Source: an uncultured Acetatifactor sp. (GTDB lineage: Bacteria; Bacillota; Clostridia; Lachnospirales; Lachnospiraceae). From it: a DNA stretch of 64,000 nt. The stretch lies in assembly GCA_944383825.1 (NCBI GenBank), contig CALWRA010000014.1, positions 1 to 64,000 on the forward strand. Reading direction: 5' to 3'. Shown here piece after piece: positions 33,143 through 42,766 of the stretch (positions within the stretch are counted from its first letter, which is position 1; each line of letters opens with the position of its first letter). The translations under genes were made by a program, and so were the position numbers. The notes under the pieces are model-generated. The model was not told the origin of the DNA, searched no databases, and was given only the letters and a program-made list of their open reading frames with translations.

Positions 33143-34891
33143 ATGTTGCAGATCATAAAAAAGCTGAATGTTTTGCTGGATAAAAAGCAGAAGAGAGCGA
33201 TGGCGGGATTGATTTTTTTGATGATTATCGGCGCTTTTCTACAGACTGCGGGAGTGGGGCTTTTGGTGCAGGTGGTCAATGTTGTGATTGATCCCCAGGC
33301 CATCCAGAAAAGCCGTATCACGAGAGCCCTGTATGAGCTTTCCGGGCTTGCGGATTACAAAAGCTTTTCCATTACGGTCATGACGCTTCTGATCCTTACA
33401 TTTATCGTGAAAAATCTGTTCTTATTTGCGCAGCAGAAGCTGACCTTTTCCTTTGTGTATACCAACCAGTTCCGGACCTCAGAGCGGATGATGCGCAATT
33501 ATCTGAGGCGGGGCTACGAATTTTACCTGAATGCGGATACAGCGGTGGTACAGCGCAGCATAACCTCCGATGTGAACAATATGTATGCCTTGATTCTGGC
33601 GCTTTTGCAGATGCTTTCCGATGGTGTGGTTTCCCTGTTTATTATCTGCTACTGCTTTGCCACAAACGGCACCATGACAATGCTTATGGCCATAGTGCTT
33701 CTGGTGCTGATGCTTTTGGTGAAGAAGGTATTGAAACCCATTATGTATAAGGCTGGCAAGGACAACCAGGACTATTACAGCGGCCTGTTTAAATGGATTT
33801 CTCAGACAGTGCAGGGCATTAAGGAGGTAAAAATTTTCTGCAAAGAGCAGTATTTTGTGTCCGAATACAAAAAATGCGGCAAGGGCTATGTGGATGCGGT
33901 GCAGAAATACAGCCTTTACAATAATATCCCCAAGCTGCTGATCGAGACGGCATGCGTGGCCACCATGGTGGGATATATGATCTATTTGGTGGCGTCCGAG
34001 GTATCCACACAGAATATGCTGGATGTGTTCAGCACTTTGGCGGCTGCCGCCTTTGTGCTGCTGCCCTGTGTGAACCGCATCAACAACCAGATTAATTCCA
34101 TAGCCTATTTCGAGCCCTTTTTTATGGGCGTCAGCGATAACCTGCAGGATGAGATCAGCGGGGAGAAGGTGGATATGGCTTTTGCCACCGACGAGGAAGA
34201 GAAGCTTCCCGTGAAGGAGGCCATTGAGATGAGGGAGATTACCTATGCCTATCCCAATACGGACAGGCTGATTTTTGACCACGCGGATTTGACCATACCG
34301 GTGGGAGCCTCTGTGGGCATTGTGGGAACCTCCGGAGCGGGAAAAAGCACTGTTGTGGATATTCTTCTGGGACTTTTGGAAGTGAAGGAGGGGAAGGTTC
34401 TGGCGGACGGCCAGGATATAAAGAAGTATTATCGAAAATGGCTGAAAAATGTAGGCTATATTCCTCAAATGATTTTTATGCTGGATGATACCATCAGGAA
34501 AAATGTGGCCTTCGGCGTTCCGGAGGAAAAGATTGATGAGGAACGAGTGTGGGAGGTTTTAAAAGAGGCCCGGCTGGATGAATTTGTGAGGACGCTTCCG
34601 GATGGCCTGGACACCGGAATAGGAGAGAGAGGCATCAGGCTGTCCGGAGGGCAGAGGCAGAGGATCGGCATAGCCAGGGCACTGTACAATAATCCGGAGG
34701 TGTTGATTCTGGATGAGGCGACTTCCGCTCTGGACAACGATACGGAGGCGGCCATCATGGAGTCCATTAACCGCCTGCATGGCAAAAAAACATTGATCAT
34801 CATTGCTCACAGGCTGCAGACTATCGAGAAATGCGATATTGTATACCGGGTGGAAAACGGTAAGGCGGCCATAGAGCGGGGAAAGGTTTAG
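33143..34891 (+). CDS. PglK-like ABC flippase for lipid-linked glycans
   Basis: A 582-residue half-transporter with permease and ATPase fused. The first 320 residues hold six membrane helices; the loop KPIMYKAGKDNQDYYSG and the LPCVNRINNQINSIAYFE segment resemble PglK of Campylobacter, which flips undecaprenyl-diphosphate oligosaccharides. The ATPase has Walker A GTSGAGKST (395-403), signature LSGGQ (500-504), Walker B ILDEA (Asp524, Glu525) and the switch His556, all intact. It probably moves a lipid-linked glycan to the outer face. It follows the GT52-like gene and precedes a soluble GT2, which fits a unit that assembles a lipid-linked oligosaccharide in the cytoplasm. No PglB-type oligosaccharyltransferase is visible. 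Confidence 0.8.
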   Translation: MLQIIKKLNVLLDKKQKRAMAGLIFLMIIGAFLQTAGVGLLVQVVNVVIDPQAIQKSRITRALYELSGLADYKSFSITVMTLLILTFIVKNLFLFAQQKLTFSFVYTNQFRTSERMMRNYLRRGYEFYLNADTAVVQRSITSDVNNMYALILALLQMLSDGVVSLFIICYCFATNGTMTMLMAIVLLVLMLLVKKVLKPIMYKAGKDNQDYYSGLFKWISQTVQGIKEVKIFCKEQYFVSEYKKCGKGYVDAVQKYSLYNNIPKLLIETACVATMVGYMIYLVASEVSTQNMLDVFSTLAAAAFVLLPCVNRINNQINSIAYFEPFFMGVSDNLQDEISGEKVDMAFATDEEEKLPVKEAIEMREITYAYPNTDRLIFDHADLTIPVGASVGIVGTSGAGKSTVVDILLGLLEVKEGKVLADGQDIKKYYRKWLKNVGYIPQMIFMLDDTIRKNVAFGVPEEKIDEERVWEVLKEARLDEFVRTLPDGLDTGIGERGIRLSGGQRQRIGIARALYNNPEVLILDEATSALDNDTEAAIMESINRLHGKKTLIIIAHRLQTIEKCDIVYRVENGKAAIERGKV

Positions 34892-34897
34892 AATCGT

Positions 34898-35947
34898 ATG
34901 AAGCTGAGCGTCATTGTTCCGGTCTATAATATGGCGGGGGATGGAAAACTGGAATACTGTATGAATTCTCTGATCAATCAGACCATTGAGGACTATGAAA
35001 TCATTGCTGTGGACGATGCCTCTACAGACGCCTCCGCAGCGGTTTTGAGGGCTTATGAGAGGCGCTATCCGGGCCTGATAAGGGTGATTTGTCATCCGGT
35101 GAATAAGCGTCAGGGGGGGGCAAAAAATACCGGTTTGAAGGCGGCGTCGGGAGAATGGATTGGATTTGTGGACAGCGACGACTGGGTGGCCCGGGATTTT
35201 TACGAAAAGCTCTTAAAAAAGGCCCTGGACACCGGAGCCGATATGGTGGGCTGTAATTACAGTCTGGTGCGGGAGCATACCATGGCCACTGGGAGAATTG
35301 TCTGCAATAATCCTCCGGATCAGACCGGAATACTTGATCCTGAAAAGCACAGGAAGCTTCTTCTTCGCAGCGGCAGCATGGTGATCAAGATATACCGGCG
35401 CAGCGTGATCAAAGAGCATGGGCTGTGTTTTCCGGAAGGGATATTTTATGAGGATAATTGCGCAGGCCCCCTTTGGAGCCTGTATTTCACCCACTTTGAG
35501 AAAGTGGAGGAGCCTCTCTACTATTATTATCAGCATCAGACCTCCACTGTACATCATATCACGGAAGAAAAGTGCCGGGACCGCATGAAGGCGGCGGCGC
35601 TCTTTTATGAGGAGTGCAAAAAAAGAGAACTGCTGGAGGAATATGGGCCTGAGATAGAGTACCGTTTTACGGAGCTTTACTATGCAATTACCCTGTTTTC
35701 TTATTTATCCGGTGTAGAAAAACCGAAGCTTTCCTTTGTAAAGGAGCTTCGTCGGGGGCTTTTGGAGCGTTTTCCAGAATTTGAAAAAAATACTTATTAT
35801 CTGGAGATGACGGGGAAAGAGGAGCAGGAGATGATTGCCCTGCAGGGACGATCGAATGCGGCGTTCTTCCTGTATTACAGGCTGAAGCAGTATGTCCGGC
35901 GCCTGAGGAAAAAATTTGGGAGACAGAGCTTGGAGGATGCAAAATGA
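34898..35947 (+). CDS. GT2 glycosyltransferase (soluble)
   Basis: A 349-residue GT-A glycosyltransferase of the WcaA/CpsI type. It has SVIVPVYNMAGDGKLEYCMNS at the start, IIAVDDASTDAS, GGAKNTGLKAASGEWIGFVDSDDW with the metal-binding DSDD near residue 90, and the acceptor-side FPEGIFYEDN with the catalytic-base region near 188. There is no membrane helix; the last 60 residues are basic and may touch the membrane. It elongates a glycan in the cytoplasm, probably the lipid-linked chain exported by the neighbouring flippase. Six bases separate it from the flippase gene, and it overlaps the next gene by ATGA. Confidence 0.82.
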   Translation: MKLSVIVPVYNMAGDGKLEYCMNSLINQTIEDYEIIAVDDASTDASAAVLRAYERRYPGLIRVICHPVNKRQGGAKNTGLKAASGEWIGFVDSDDWVARDFYEKLLKKALDTGADMVGCNYSLVREHTMATGRIVCNNPPDQTGILDPEKHRKLLLRSGSMVIKIYRRSVIKEHGLCFPEGIFYEDNCAGPLWSLYFTHFEKVEEPLYYYYQHQTSTVHHITEEKCRDRMKAAALFYEECKKRELLEEYGPEIEYRFTELYYAITLFSYLSGVEKPKLSFVKELRRGLLERFPEFEKNTYYLEMTGKEEQEMIALQGRSNAAFFLYYRLKQYVRRLRKKFGRQSLEDAK

Positions 35948-38265
35948 GCTTTTGGATCAGAATCCGGTCGCTTAATATGTGCAGGAGCAGATATTTTCTC
36001 ATACTGGTTATTATGGAGCTGATTCTGCTTGGGGCAGCTGTGGCAGGATTGTTCGGCAAAGACGCTGTGTATGAATACGGCCCGGAGGCCATGACATCCG
36101 GTTTCGGGGTTTGGTCGGAGGAACACAACGGAGTATATGCTGAGGGAACACAGGAGGGAAATATGGCGGAATTCCGAGATATTTCTCTTCCCAGGGGAAC
36201 TTACCGGGTCAGGCTTTCCTATGTGACGGACACCAATATGGTAAATTCCTGCGCTGTAACGGATGCCAGTATTTCCGCAAAAAATCTTCAGACCAATGGC
36301 ACGGGGCTTTTTGCAGGTTTGAATCAGACTGATTTTGATATGTGGCTTTTGCAGGATGCCGACCAGATCAGGGTTGAGGTTTATTATGGCGGGGAGGGAA
36401 TGCTGGCAGTACAGGGACTGACCATCTGCCAGACCAATGCCCTGAATCGGATCTGCCTGTTTTGGGTGGTTTGCCTTTGTACTTTTTTGAATATATGCTG
36501 CATTTATGTGAAATATAATCGAACCTATAAAGTATCTGCCCGGAAGAAAAATGTGGCTTTTCTTTTGGGAGCCATTACCTTGTTTTCATCCCTTCCTCTT
36601 TTGGTAGACGCCATGCCTGCGGCGGGAGATTTGATTTATCATCTGATGCGTGTGGAAGGGATTAAGGATGGGCTTTTGTCGGGACAGCTTCCCATAAGGA
36701 TTTCTCCCAACTGGATTCAGGGCTATGGATACGCTTCTCCCATCTTTTATGGGGAGACGCTGCTGTATCCTGCGGCTCTTTTTAGACTCATAGGATTTAC
36801 GATTACTGACAGCTACCGACTGTTTTTGTTCCTGATTGCTGCGGCCACAGTGCTGATTGCCTATTTCTGCTTTCAAAAAATGTTTCAAAGCGTTTATATC
36901 GGTGTGTTTTGCAGTATGCTGTATTCTCTTTCCGTTTATAGGATTTATAAGACCTATCTTTGCGGCTCCTGGGGAGAAACCTTCGGTATTATGGCTCTGC
37001 CGTTGCTTGTTTACGGATTTTACCGTGTGTTTTCACAGGATGTAAAGGAAAAAAGCTATGGGAGAAGCTGGGTGCCGCTTACGGCGGGCTTTGCTCTTTT
37101 GGTACAGTCTCATCTGCTTACGGGAGAGATGGCGGGCTTGTTTACCATTCTGCTGTGTATCCTTTTCTGGAAAAAGGTATTCCGAAAAGAAACCTTCCTG
37201 GTGCTTGCCAAGGCGGCGGTGTACAGCGTGCTTGTCAGCGCGTGGTTTCTGATTCCCTTTGGAGATTACATGCTGACCGGGGATTTTATGATACAGCATG
37301 CTGCCGAAAGGACCATACAGGATAGAGGACTGTATCCGGCGCACTTGCTTTTTACATTTTTCAGAGGGGGATCCAATGTATTTTTTGCCGATAACGGCAT
37401 GGCCGAAACTCAGCCTATGGGCGTGGGCATTTCGCTGATTGGCGCTCTGATTATTTTTGGGCTTATGCTGTTTAATCGTGCAACGACAGGACTGAGGAAA
37501 GAGGAAACGGCTCTGGGCAGGACGGCGGGAGGCTTTGCCCTGGTTGCAATGATTTTCAGTCTCAGCCTTTTTCCATGGGACAGGCTGCAGGAGCTGGGGG
37601 ATATTCCTGCGGTGCTCATATCCAGCATCCAGTTTCCAAACCGTTTTCTGACGGTGGCTAACGTGTGTCTGGTTACGGTGGCGGGAGTTGTGGCAAAATA
37701 TCTGGCCGTAAACGCACAGAAAGCCAGACTGGCATGCTATGTAGGAGGAATGACGGTCCTGCTGGGCATAAGCAGTATTTTCCTTTTGAATGATATATTG
37801 AGCGGAGTGGGCGTCATCAGATCCTATAACAGTGAAGGGGGACTGGGAACGGGATACATTGCAGGAGCGGAATATCTGCCCTACGGCACAGACGCTTCTT
37901 TGCTCTGGTATCATGATCCGGAGGGCTCGGAGGATGTTGACGTACAGGATTATGTAAGACAGGAGCTGGGGGGGACGGCATATGTTGCAAACCGTGGCGC
38001 ACGGACCGGGGAGGTAACCTTTTCCCTGCTCTATTATAAGGGATACCGAGCTTATTGTGAGGAGACAAGGGAGCCTCTTGACTGTTATGAGGGTGAGAAT
38101 TCTCAGGTGACCGTGAGAATCCCCCAAGGATTTGAGGGGACGGTTAAAGTTGCCTTCCAAAGCCCCTGGTACTGGAGACTGGGGGAGGCAGTTAGTCTGC
38201 TTACTTTGCTCGGAATGTGCGGGGTATATTTTATACGCAGGAAAAAGGAGCTTGGGGAGGCGTAA
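35944..38265 (+). CDS. YfhO/PTPS-related membrane protein, first of three
   Basis: A 773-residue polytopic protein. Layout: helix about 15-36, an outer beta-rich domain about 40-165, twelve or so helices from 175 to 625, a second outer domain about 630-740, and a final helix. The first loop of the membrane core has AGDLIYHLMRVEG with Asp229 and His233, then the GYGYASPIFYGE segment, matching the PTPS-related/YfhO type of GT-C-like proteins. In B. subtilis YfhO adds a sugar to lipoteichoic acid from a lipid donor made by CsbB. The gene at 39814 is its full-length paralogue. It overlaps the GT2 gene by ATGA. Confidence 0.68.
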   Translation: MSFWIRIRSLNMCRSRYFLILVIMELILLGAAVAGLFGKDAVYEYGPEAMTSGFGVWSEEHNGVYAEGTQEGNMAEFRDISLPRGTYRVRLSYVTDTNMVNSCAVTDASISAKNLQTNGTGLFAGLNQTDFDMWLLQDADQIRVEVYYGGEGMLAVQGLTICQTNALNRICLFWVVCLCTFLNICCIYVKYNRTYKVSARKKNVAFLLGAITLFSSLPLLVDAMPAAGDLIYHLMRVEGIKDGLLSGQLPIRISPNWIQGYGYASPIFYGETLLYPAALFRLIGFTITDSYRLFLFLIAAATVLIAYFCFQKMFQSVYIGVFCSMLYSLSVYRIYKTYLCGSWGETFGIMALPLLVYGFYRVFSQDVKEKSYGRSWVPLTAGFALLVQSHLLTGEMAGLFTILLCILFWKKVFRKETFLVLAKAAVYSVLVSAWFLIPFGDYMLTGDFMIQHAAERTIQDRGLYPAHLLFTFFRGGSNVFFADNGMAETQPMGVGISLIGALIIFGLMLFNRATTGLRKEETALGRTAGGFALVAMIFSLSLFPWDRLQELGDIPAVLISSIQFPNRFLTVANVCLVTVAGVVAKYLAVNAQKARLACYVGGMTVLLGISSIFLLNDILSGVGVIRSYNSEGGLGTGYIAGAEYLPYGTDASLLWYHDPEGSEDVDVQDYVRQELGGTAYVANRGARTGEVTFSLLYYKGYRAYCEETREPLDCYEGENSQVTVRIPQGFEGTVKVAFQSPWYWRLGEAVSLLTLLGMCGVYFIRRKKELGEA

Positions 38266-38266
38266 G

Positions 38267-38313
38267 TTTGAAAGTTCCTTTCAAATATTGAATGGATGCC
38301 CGCTGAAGCGGGC
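38267..38313 (+). promoter_or_regulatory. Two-hairpin intergenic element, copy C
   Basis: Stem 1: TTTGAAAG (38267-38274) and CTTTCAAA (38278-38285), a perfect 8 bp with a TTC loop. Stem 2: GCCCGC (38298-38303) and GCGGGC (38308-38313), a perfect 6 bp with a TGAA loop, extendable by one T-A pair. The ribosome site GGGAGG follows at once. It fills the 62-bp gap between two YfhO-like genes. No T tract and no -10 are visible, so neither terminator nor promoter explains it. Confidence 0.5.
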
Positions 38314-38327
38314 AGGGAGGTGTAGGA

Positions 38328-39830
38328 ATGATAAAGGGAATAACGGAATTCTGCAGGAAAAATTTCTGCGCCAGGGGCATAAATCAGATTCTGCCGCTTG
38401 CCCTGATTGTACTGACGGCGTCCCTGCCTCTTATGACCAATTACATTTTGGAGGGAGAAAACCTGGCAAACAGCCTCTCTAGAATTGAACTCATAAGCGA
38501 AAGGATCACAGAGGGATTCCCGGTCCGTATCCAGCCTCTGTCCACAGCGGAGTATGGCTATGACGCAGCGGCCTTTGAGGCAGATGTCTTTTTGTTGCTT
38601 CCGGGAATTCTTCACCGGTTAGGGATGAGCCTTCAGACTTCCTATAAGGTATATCTGTGGATAATCAATCTTGCCGCGGCAGTGATTTCCTTTGTATGCT
38701 TTCAAAGATGTTTTGGACAAAAGGAGCTGGGGCTGGTGGGAAGCATGCTTTTTACATGGTGTCCTTACCGTATAGATAGTATGTATGTCAGCTCCCAGAC
38801 GGGGGAGGCTTGGGCCTGGTGCTTTCTGCCGATTCTGCTGGCGGGACTTGCGGGGCTGTGCAGACGGCAGCCGGTTTTACGGGGAGAAAAGGAGAATGAA
38901 GAAAGCAAGCAAATAGGCGGCCCGGCAAGAGCGTGGATACCTCTTACGGTGTCTCTTTGCCTGATTTTGTGTTCCTCGGTAACGGTATTTTTGGCTGCGG
39001 TGGGAATATGTCTTTTATGGCTCCTTTTTATGGGAAGACAGGCTCTCAGGAAGGACACGCTGGCAGCCGTGGCAAAAACGGTTCTTGCCACAGGATTTTT
39101 ATGCGCATGGTTTCTGCTGCCTCTCTTTTATATTCTGTATAAAAACCCTGCCATTGCAGGAAATCTGATTCCTGCGGATATTCGGGCGGGAGGAGTATAC
39201 CCGGCATCCTATCTTATGGCTTTTTTTCGGGGAGGAGCATCCGGGAATTTTGTGGAAAATGCAATGGTGGGGGCAAAGAGCCTTGGACCGGGCTTTGCTG
39301 CTGCAGTCTGCGCGATTTATTATCTGTGGGGATTGTTTACCGGACGTTTCCTCCCTCAGGAAGGCAGATTCTACGGTAGGCGCCTGCTAATTTTGGCGGC
39401 TGTTCTTGTGTGGTTCAGCACAATCAGCTTTCCATGGGAGCTTCTGCAGAACAGGAATCTGGCCTTTTCCCTGGTTCTGGCATGGATGCAGACGCCGGCT
39501 AAATGGGGAATAGGCGCTTGTCTGATTCTGATACTGCTATCCTGCCATGTGCTGGATCTGGAACGGAAGAGAGGGGGCATATACAAAATCTGCATAGGCG
39601 TCACTGTGGGAACAGCCTTTTTCACCACCCAGTTTTTAACGGGAAACATTTTGCTTACGGCAGATGTGGTGAAGCCGGACCCGGCGCAGGGTTGGGAAAG
39701 TCTTCCGCTGCAGACCATTACACAGATACCGGTTCTGTGGCGGGCGGCCGAGGCGGTTTCTCTGGCGGCCCTGATATTTTTGATAGTCATGGGAATTGTG
39801 AGGAGACGGAAAAGTGTTAAGAGAGTCTGA
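38328..39830 (+). CDS. Short YfhO-like membrane protein, second of three
   Basis: A 500-residue polytopic protein equal to the membrane core of its two neighbours but without the outer beta domain at the start and the outer domain near the end. The core order is kept (PVRIQPLSTAEYGYDAAAFEADVFLL; FVCFQRCFGQKELGLVGSMLF; MAFFRGGASGNFVENAMV). The conserved AGDLIYH/GADLIFH motif is GENLANS here: the Asp is Asn45 and the His is Ser49. If those residues are catalytic, this copy is inactive and may be a structural or regulatory partner. It starts after a two-hairpin element with GGGAGG at 7 bp, and its end overlaps the next gene by 17 bp. Confidence 0.62.
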   Translation: MIKGITEFCRKNFCARGINQILPLALIVLTASLPLMTNYILEGENLANSLSRIELISERITEGFPVRIQPLSTAEYGYDAAAFEADVFLLLPGILHRLGMSLQTSYKVYLWIINLAAAVISFVCFQRCFGQKELGLVGSMLFTWCPYRIDSMYVSSQTGEAWAWCFLPILLAGLAGLCRRQPVLRGEKENEESKQIGGPARAWIPLTVSLCLILCSSVTVFLAAVGICLLWLLFMGRQALRKDTLAAVAKTVLATGFLCAWFLLPLFYILYKNPAIAGNLIPADIRAGGVYPASYLMAFFRGGASGNFVENAMVGAKSLGPGFAAAVCAIYYLWGLFTGRFLPQEGRFYGRRLLILAAVLVWFSTISFPWELLQNRNLAFSLVLAWMQTPAKWGIGACLILILLSCHVLDLERKRGGIYKICIGVTVGTAFFTTQFLTGNILLTADVVKPDPAQGWESLPLQTITQIPVLWRAAEAVSLAALIFLIVMGIVRRRKSVKRV

Positions 39831-42045
39831 ATTTCTCAAAAACAAAAAGTGCAGAATCCTTTTGGGCGTGGAGCTGATATTGCTGATAATAGGTATTGCG
39901 GCGCTTTTCGGAAAAACCGGCATAATAGCCGGCATATCGGAAACAGACAGACTGATGGGCGAGGGAATCCCGCTTTCAGCAGGGGTGTATACTGCCCGAA
40001 TCTACTATGAGACCGAAGAGGACGGCATAAGCAGTTTTGGCGTCAAAGTAGAGGACGGTAAGAGCGATGTGCTGAAAAGCAATTCCGTTGGCCTTTACGC
40101 AGGGGCGGGAGTGCGGGAATGCCAGTTTTACCTGCTGGAAGAAGTGGAAAACCTCAGCATTTTTGTGGAGGGCAACGGAGCGTCCACACTGGACATTGAA
40201 GGGGTGGAGCTGGAATCAGGAAGAGAGAAGGGCTGCATCTGGATTTTCCTGGCGCTGCTCGGAAGCCTTTTGGTGAATAGCGTCGCTGTAATTTTCCTGT
40301 ATCATCGAAAGCATCCCCTGGCGCCACAGCGCCAGATGGTTCTTTTTGGGGTATCTGCCTGTGCCGTGCTGGCATCTCTTCCCGTCATGACGGATTACGC
40401 CCTTGCCGGCGCCGACTTGATTTTCCACCTGGGACGGATAGAAGCGCTGGCTGAGAGTTTTCTTTCGGGGGGAACCCTTGCCAGAATAGAATCCATATGG
40501 CTTGCCGGACATGGATATGCCAATTCTATTTTTTATGGGGATACCTTTTTGCTGTTTCCGGTGTTTTTGAGAATTTTGGGATTTCCCCTGACCGTATGTT
40601 ATCAGTTTTTTGTGGCGGCGGTCAACGTGGCTACTGCGCTGATTGCATATTTTTCATTTAAAAAATGCTTCCACAGTGCCCGGATCGGTCTTATGGGATG
40701 TATTCTTTATACGCTTTCACCCTATCGCGTTTATAATGTTTACAACAGAGCCGCGGTAGGAGAGTATACGGCCATGATTTTTCTCCCGCTGCTGGCCTGC
40801 GGCTTTTGCGGGCTTTTGACCCAGGATGTCCGTGACAGGAAATACTGGCATAACGGACTGATTCTGGCAGCAGGCTTTTCGGGGATTATACAGTCCCATG
40901 CTCTGAGCTGTGAAATGGCAGGAGGATTTACAGTGCTGCTGTGTATTCTGATGTGGAAAAAAGTATTTCGCAGAAAGACCTTGCTGGTGCTTTCCGGCGC
41001 GGCGGTGACCACAGCTCTTCTCAATGCATGGTTCCTTGTTCCTTTTCTGGATCTTATGATGTCGGACAGCTATTATTTTGGCAACAATGTAAATACCCTG
41101 ATTCAAAGTAAGGGAGTTTTGCCCGCGCATATCTTTTACACCTTGCAGGCAGCCGGAAATACATCCGATTTTGCAGAAACGGGTATGGTGCAGGCGGAGC
41201 CTGTGGGAGTAGGAGCTGCGCTGCTTTTGGGAGTACTGGTGTTTCTGGTTCTCCGGATGAGAAAGGGGAGGCTGAAAAAGGTTGACAGAGGAGAGAGAAG
41301 AATGGGTGATGCTGCATTTTTACTGGGCTGCATTGCACTCTTTATGAGCACATGCTATTTTCCCTGGAACTACCTGAGTTCCACAAATGAGATACTGGCC
41401 TCGCTGATTGGTTCCCTTCAGTTTCCCACAAGACTTACAGCCATAGCCACTGTCTGTCTGACGTTTGTGGCCTGTGTGGCAGGAAAGTGGCTGACAATAG
41501 AGGGATCAGGAGACAGAGCGGTAAAATATTTTTTGGCCGGATCAGTGCTGGTTTCCGTGCTGTTTGCAATGTACCAGCTGGATGATATTTTGTACACGCG
41601 CTCCCCTCTTCGCATTTACTCCGCTCAGAACATGGGGCATTCTCCTGTTTTGGGAGCAGAGTATCTCCCCGCTGACGCCAGCATGGAGCATATGACATAC
41701 CATGATCCTGCGGTATCCCGGGGAACAGAGCTTTCTTCCTATGAAAAGGAGAACCTACAGGTCACCGCCTATGTGGAAACAGACGGCAGAGGAGGGCATT
41801 ATGTGGAATTCCCCATGCTTTACTACAAGGGGTATCACGCCAGGAATATGGATACGGGTGAAGCTCTGACAGTGGTCAAGGGAGACAATGCGGATGTGAG
41901 AGTTCTTCTGCCGGAAAATTTTATAGGCAGCATTCAGTGTGGCTATACAGGAATGTGGTACTGGCATCTGGCGGAGGCGGTTAGCGCCGTTACTCTGCTT
42001 GGCCTGGGCGCAGTCTTAATCAGAAAGCACAGGAAAAACCATTGA
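39814..42045 (+). CDS. YfhO/PTPS-related membrane protein, third of three
   Basis: A 743-residue polytopic protein, full-length paralogue of the 35944 product: an N-terminal helix, an outer beta-rich domain to about residue 135, a core with GADLIFHLGRIEA (Asp201, His205), GHGYANSIFYGD, SHALSCEMAGGFTVLLCILMW, a second outer domain with EYLPADASMEHMTYHDP and LYYKGYHARNMDTG, and a last helix. The two large proteins are much alike but far from identical, so they probably handle different donors or acceptors. I chose GTG 39814 because GGAGACGG precedes it at 4-5 bp. GT-C-type sugar transfer on the outer face is inferred from the YfhO relationship. Confidence 0.66.
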   Translation: MLRESEFLKNKKCRILLGVELILLIIGIAALFGKTGIIAGISETDRLMGEGIPLSAGVYTARIYYETEEDGISSFGVKVEDGKSDVLKSNSVGLYAGAGVRECQFYLLEEVENLSIFVEGNGASTLDIEGVELESGREKGCIWIFLALLGSLLVNSVAVIFLYHRKHPLAPQRQMVLFGVSACAVLASLPVMTDYALAGADLIFHLGRIEALAESFLSGGTLARIESIWLAGHGYANSIFYGDTFLLFPVFLRILGFPLTVCYQFFVAAVNVATALIAYFSFKKCFHSARIGLMGCILYTLSPYRVYNVYNRAAVGEYTAMIFLPLLACGFCGLLTQDVRDRKYWHNGLILAAGFSGIIQSHALSCEMAGGFTVLLCILMWKKVFRRKTLLVLSGAAVTTALLNAWFLVPFLDLMMSDSYYFGNNVNTLIQSKGVLPAHIFYTLQAAGNTSDFAETGMVQAEPVGVGAALLLGVLVFLVLRMRKGRLKKVDRGERRMGDAAFLLGCIALFMSTCYFPWNYLSSTNEILASLIGSLQFPTRLTAIATVCLTFVACVAGKWLTIEGSGDRAVKYFLAGSVLVSVLFAMYQLDDILYTRSPLRIYSAQNMGHSPVLGAEYLPADASMEHMTYHDPAVSRGTELSSYEKENLQVTAYVETDGRGGHYVEFPMLYYKGYHARNMDTGEALTVVKGDNADVRVLLPENFIGSIQCGYTGMWYWHLAEAVSAVTLLGLGAVLIRKHRKNH

Positions 42046-42058
42046 AATGTGAGGAAAT

Positions 42059-42766
42059 ATGAAAAAACTGGCAATTATTACAGCGAGAGGGGGAAGCAAG
42101 AGAATCCCTCGAAAAAATATCAAGGATTTCTGCAAAAAACCTATTTTGGCGTACTCCATCGAGGCGGCTCTGGGATCGGGAATTTTTGACCGGGTTATGG
42201 TTTCCACCGATGACGAGGAAATCGCATTCGTTGCGGAAAAGTATGGGGCGGAGATTCCGTTTTTGCGAAGCAGAGGGACCTCGGGGGATTTTGCCACCAC
42301 AAATGATGTGCTTCTTGAGGTATTAAAGGAGTACCAGGTGAGGGGAGAGTGCTTTGAGACGGCCTGCTGTATTTATCCCACAGCTCCCTTTGTGACGGCA
42401 GCGAGGCTCAGGGAGGCTATGGAAATGCTTCAAAAAAGCGACGCGGACACGTTGATTCCTGTGGTTTCCTTTTCCTATCCCCCCCAGAGGGCTATGCTGA
42501 TCAGAGATGGAAGGCTGGAGTTTGAGTATCCGCAGTATCTGGACAGCCGTTCCCAGGATCTGGAGCCTCATTATCATGACGCGGGGCAGTTCTATATCTT
42601 TCGCACAGAAGCGTTTTTAAAAAATAAAAGACTTATGGTTGGGAATATTCTGCCCATGGTGCTGTCGGAGCTGGAGGTTCAGGATATCGACAACGAGACG
42701 GACTGGAAGATTGCAGAGATGAAGTATCTTCTTCGCTTCGGTGAAATGGGAGGTTCGTTATGTTGA
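42059..42766 (+). CDS. pseF: Pseudaminic acid cytidylyltransferase, PseF
   Basis: Last step of CMP-pseudaminic acid synthesis: transfer of CMP from CTP to the nonulosonate. The 235-residue protein has the CMP-sugar synthetase signature ITARGGSKRIPRKNIKDF (7-24), the VSTDDEEIA turn, CCIYPTAPFVTAARL (CTP/sugar contacts) and HYHDAGQFYIFRTEAF, as in PseF/NeuA-type enzymes. PseF rather than NeuA or LegF is inferred from the PseB, PseC and PseI genes present. GAGGAAAT gives the ribosome site, 13 bp after the YfhO-like gene. Its end overlaps the FkbH-like gene by 7 bp, so it belongs to the same operon. Confidence 0.88.
   Translation: MKKLAIITARGGSKRIPRKNIKDFCKKPILAYSIEAALGSGIFDRVMVSTDDEEIAFVAEKYGAEIPFLRSRGTSGDFATTNDVLLEVLKEYQVRGECFETACCIYPTAPFVTAARLREAMEMLQKSDADTLIPVVSFSYPPQRAMLIRDGRLEFEYPQYLDSRSQDLEPHYHDAGQFYIFRTEAFLKNKRLMVGNILPMVLSELEVQDIDNETDWKIAEMKYLLRFGEMGGSLC

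Noticed and set aside
33479..34468. 329-codon frame opposite the ABC flippase
   Set aside because: Antisense to a gene with complete Walker and signature motifs; the His/Gln-rich translation is a shadow.
37033..38160. 375-codon frame opposite the first YfhO-like gene
   Set aside because: Antisense to a conserved membrane protein, without ribosome site or hydrophobic pattern of its own.
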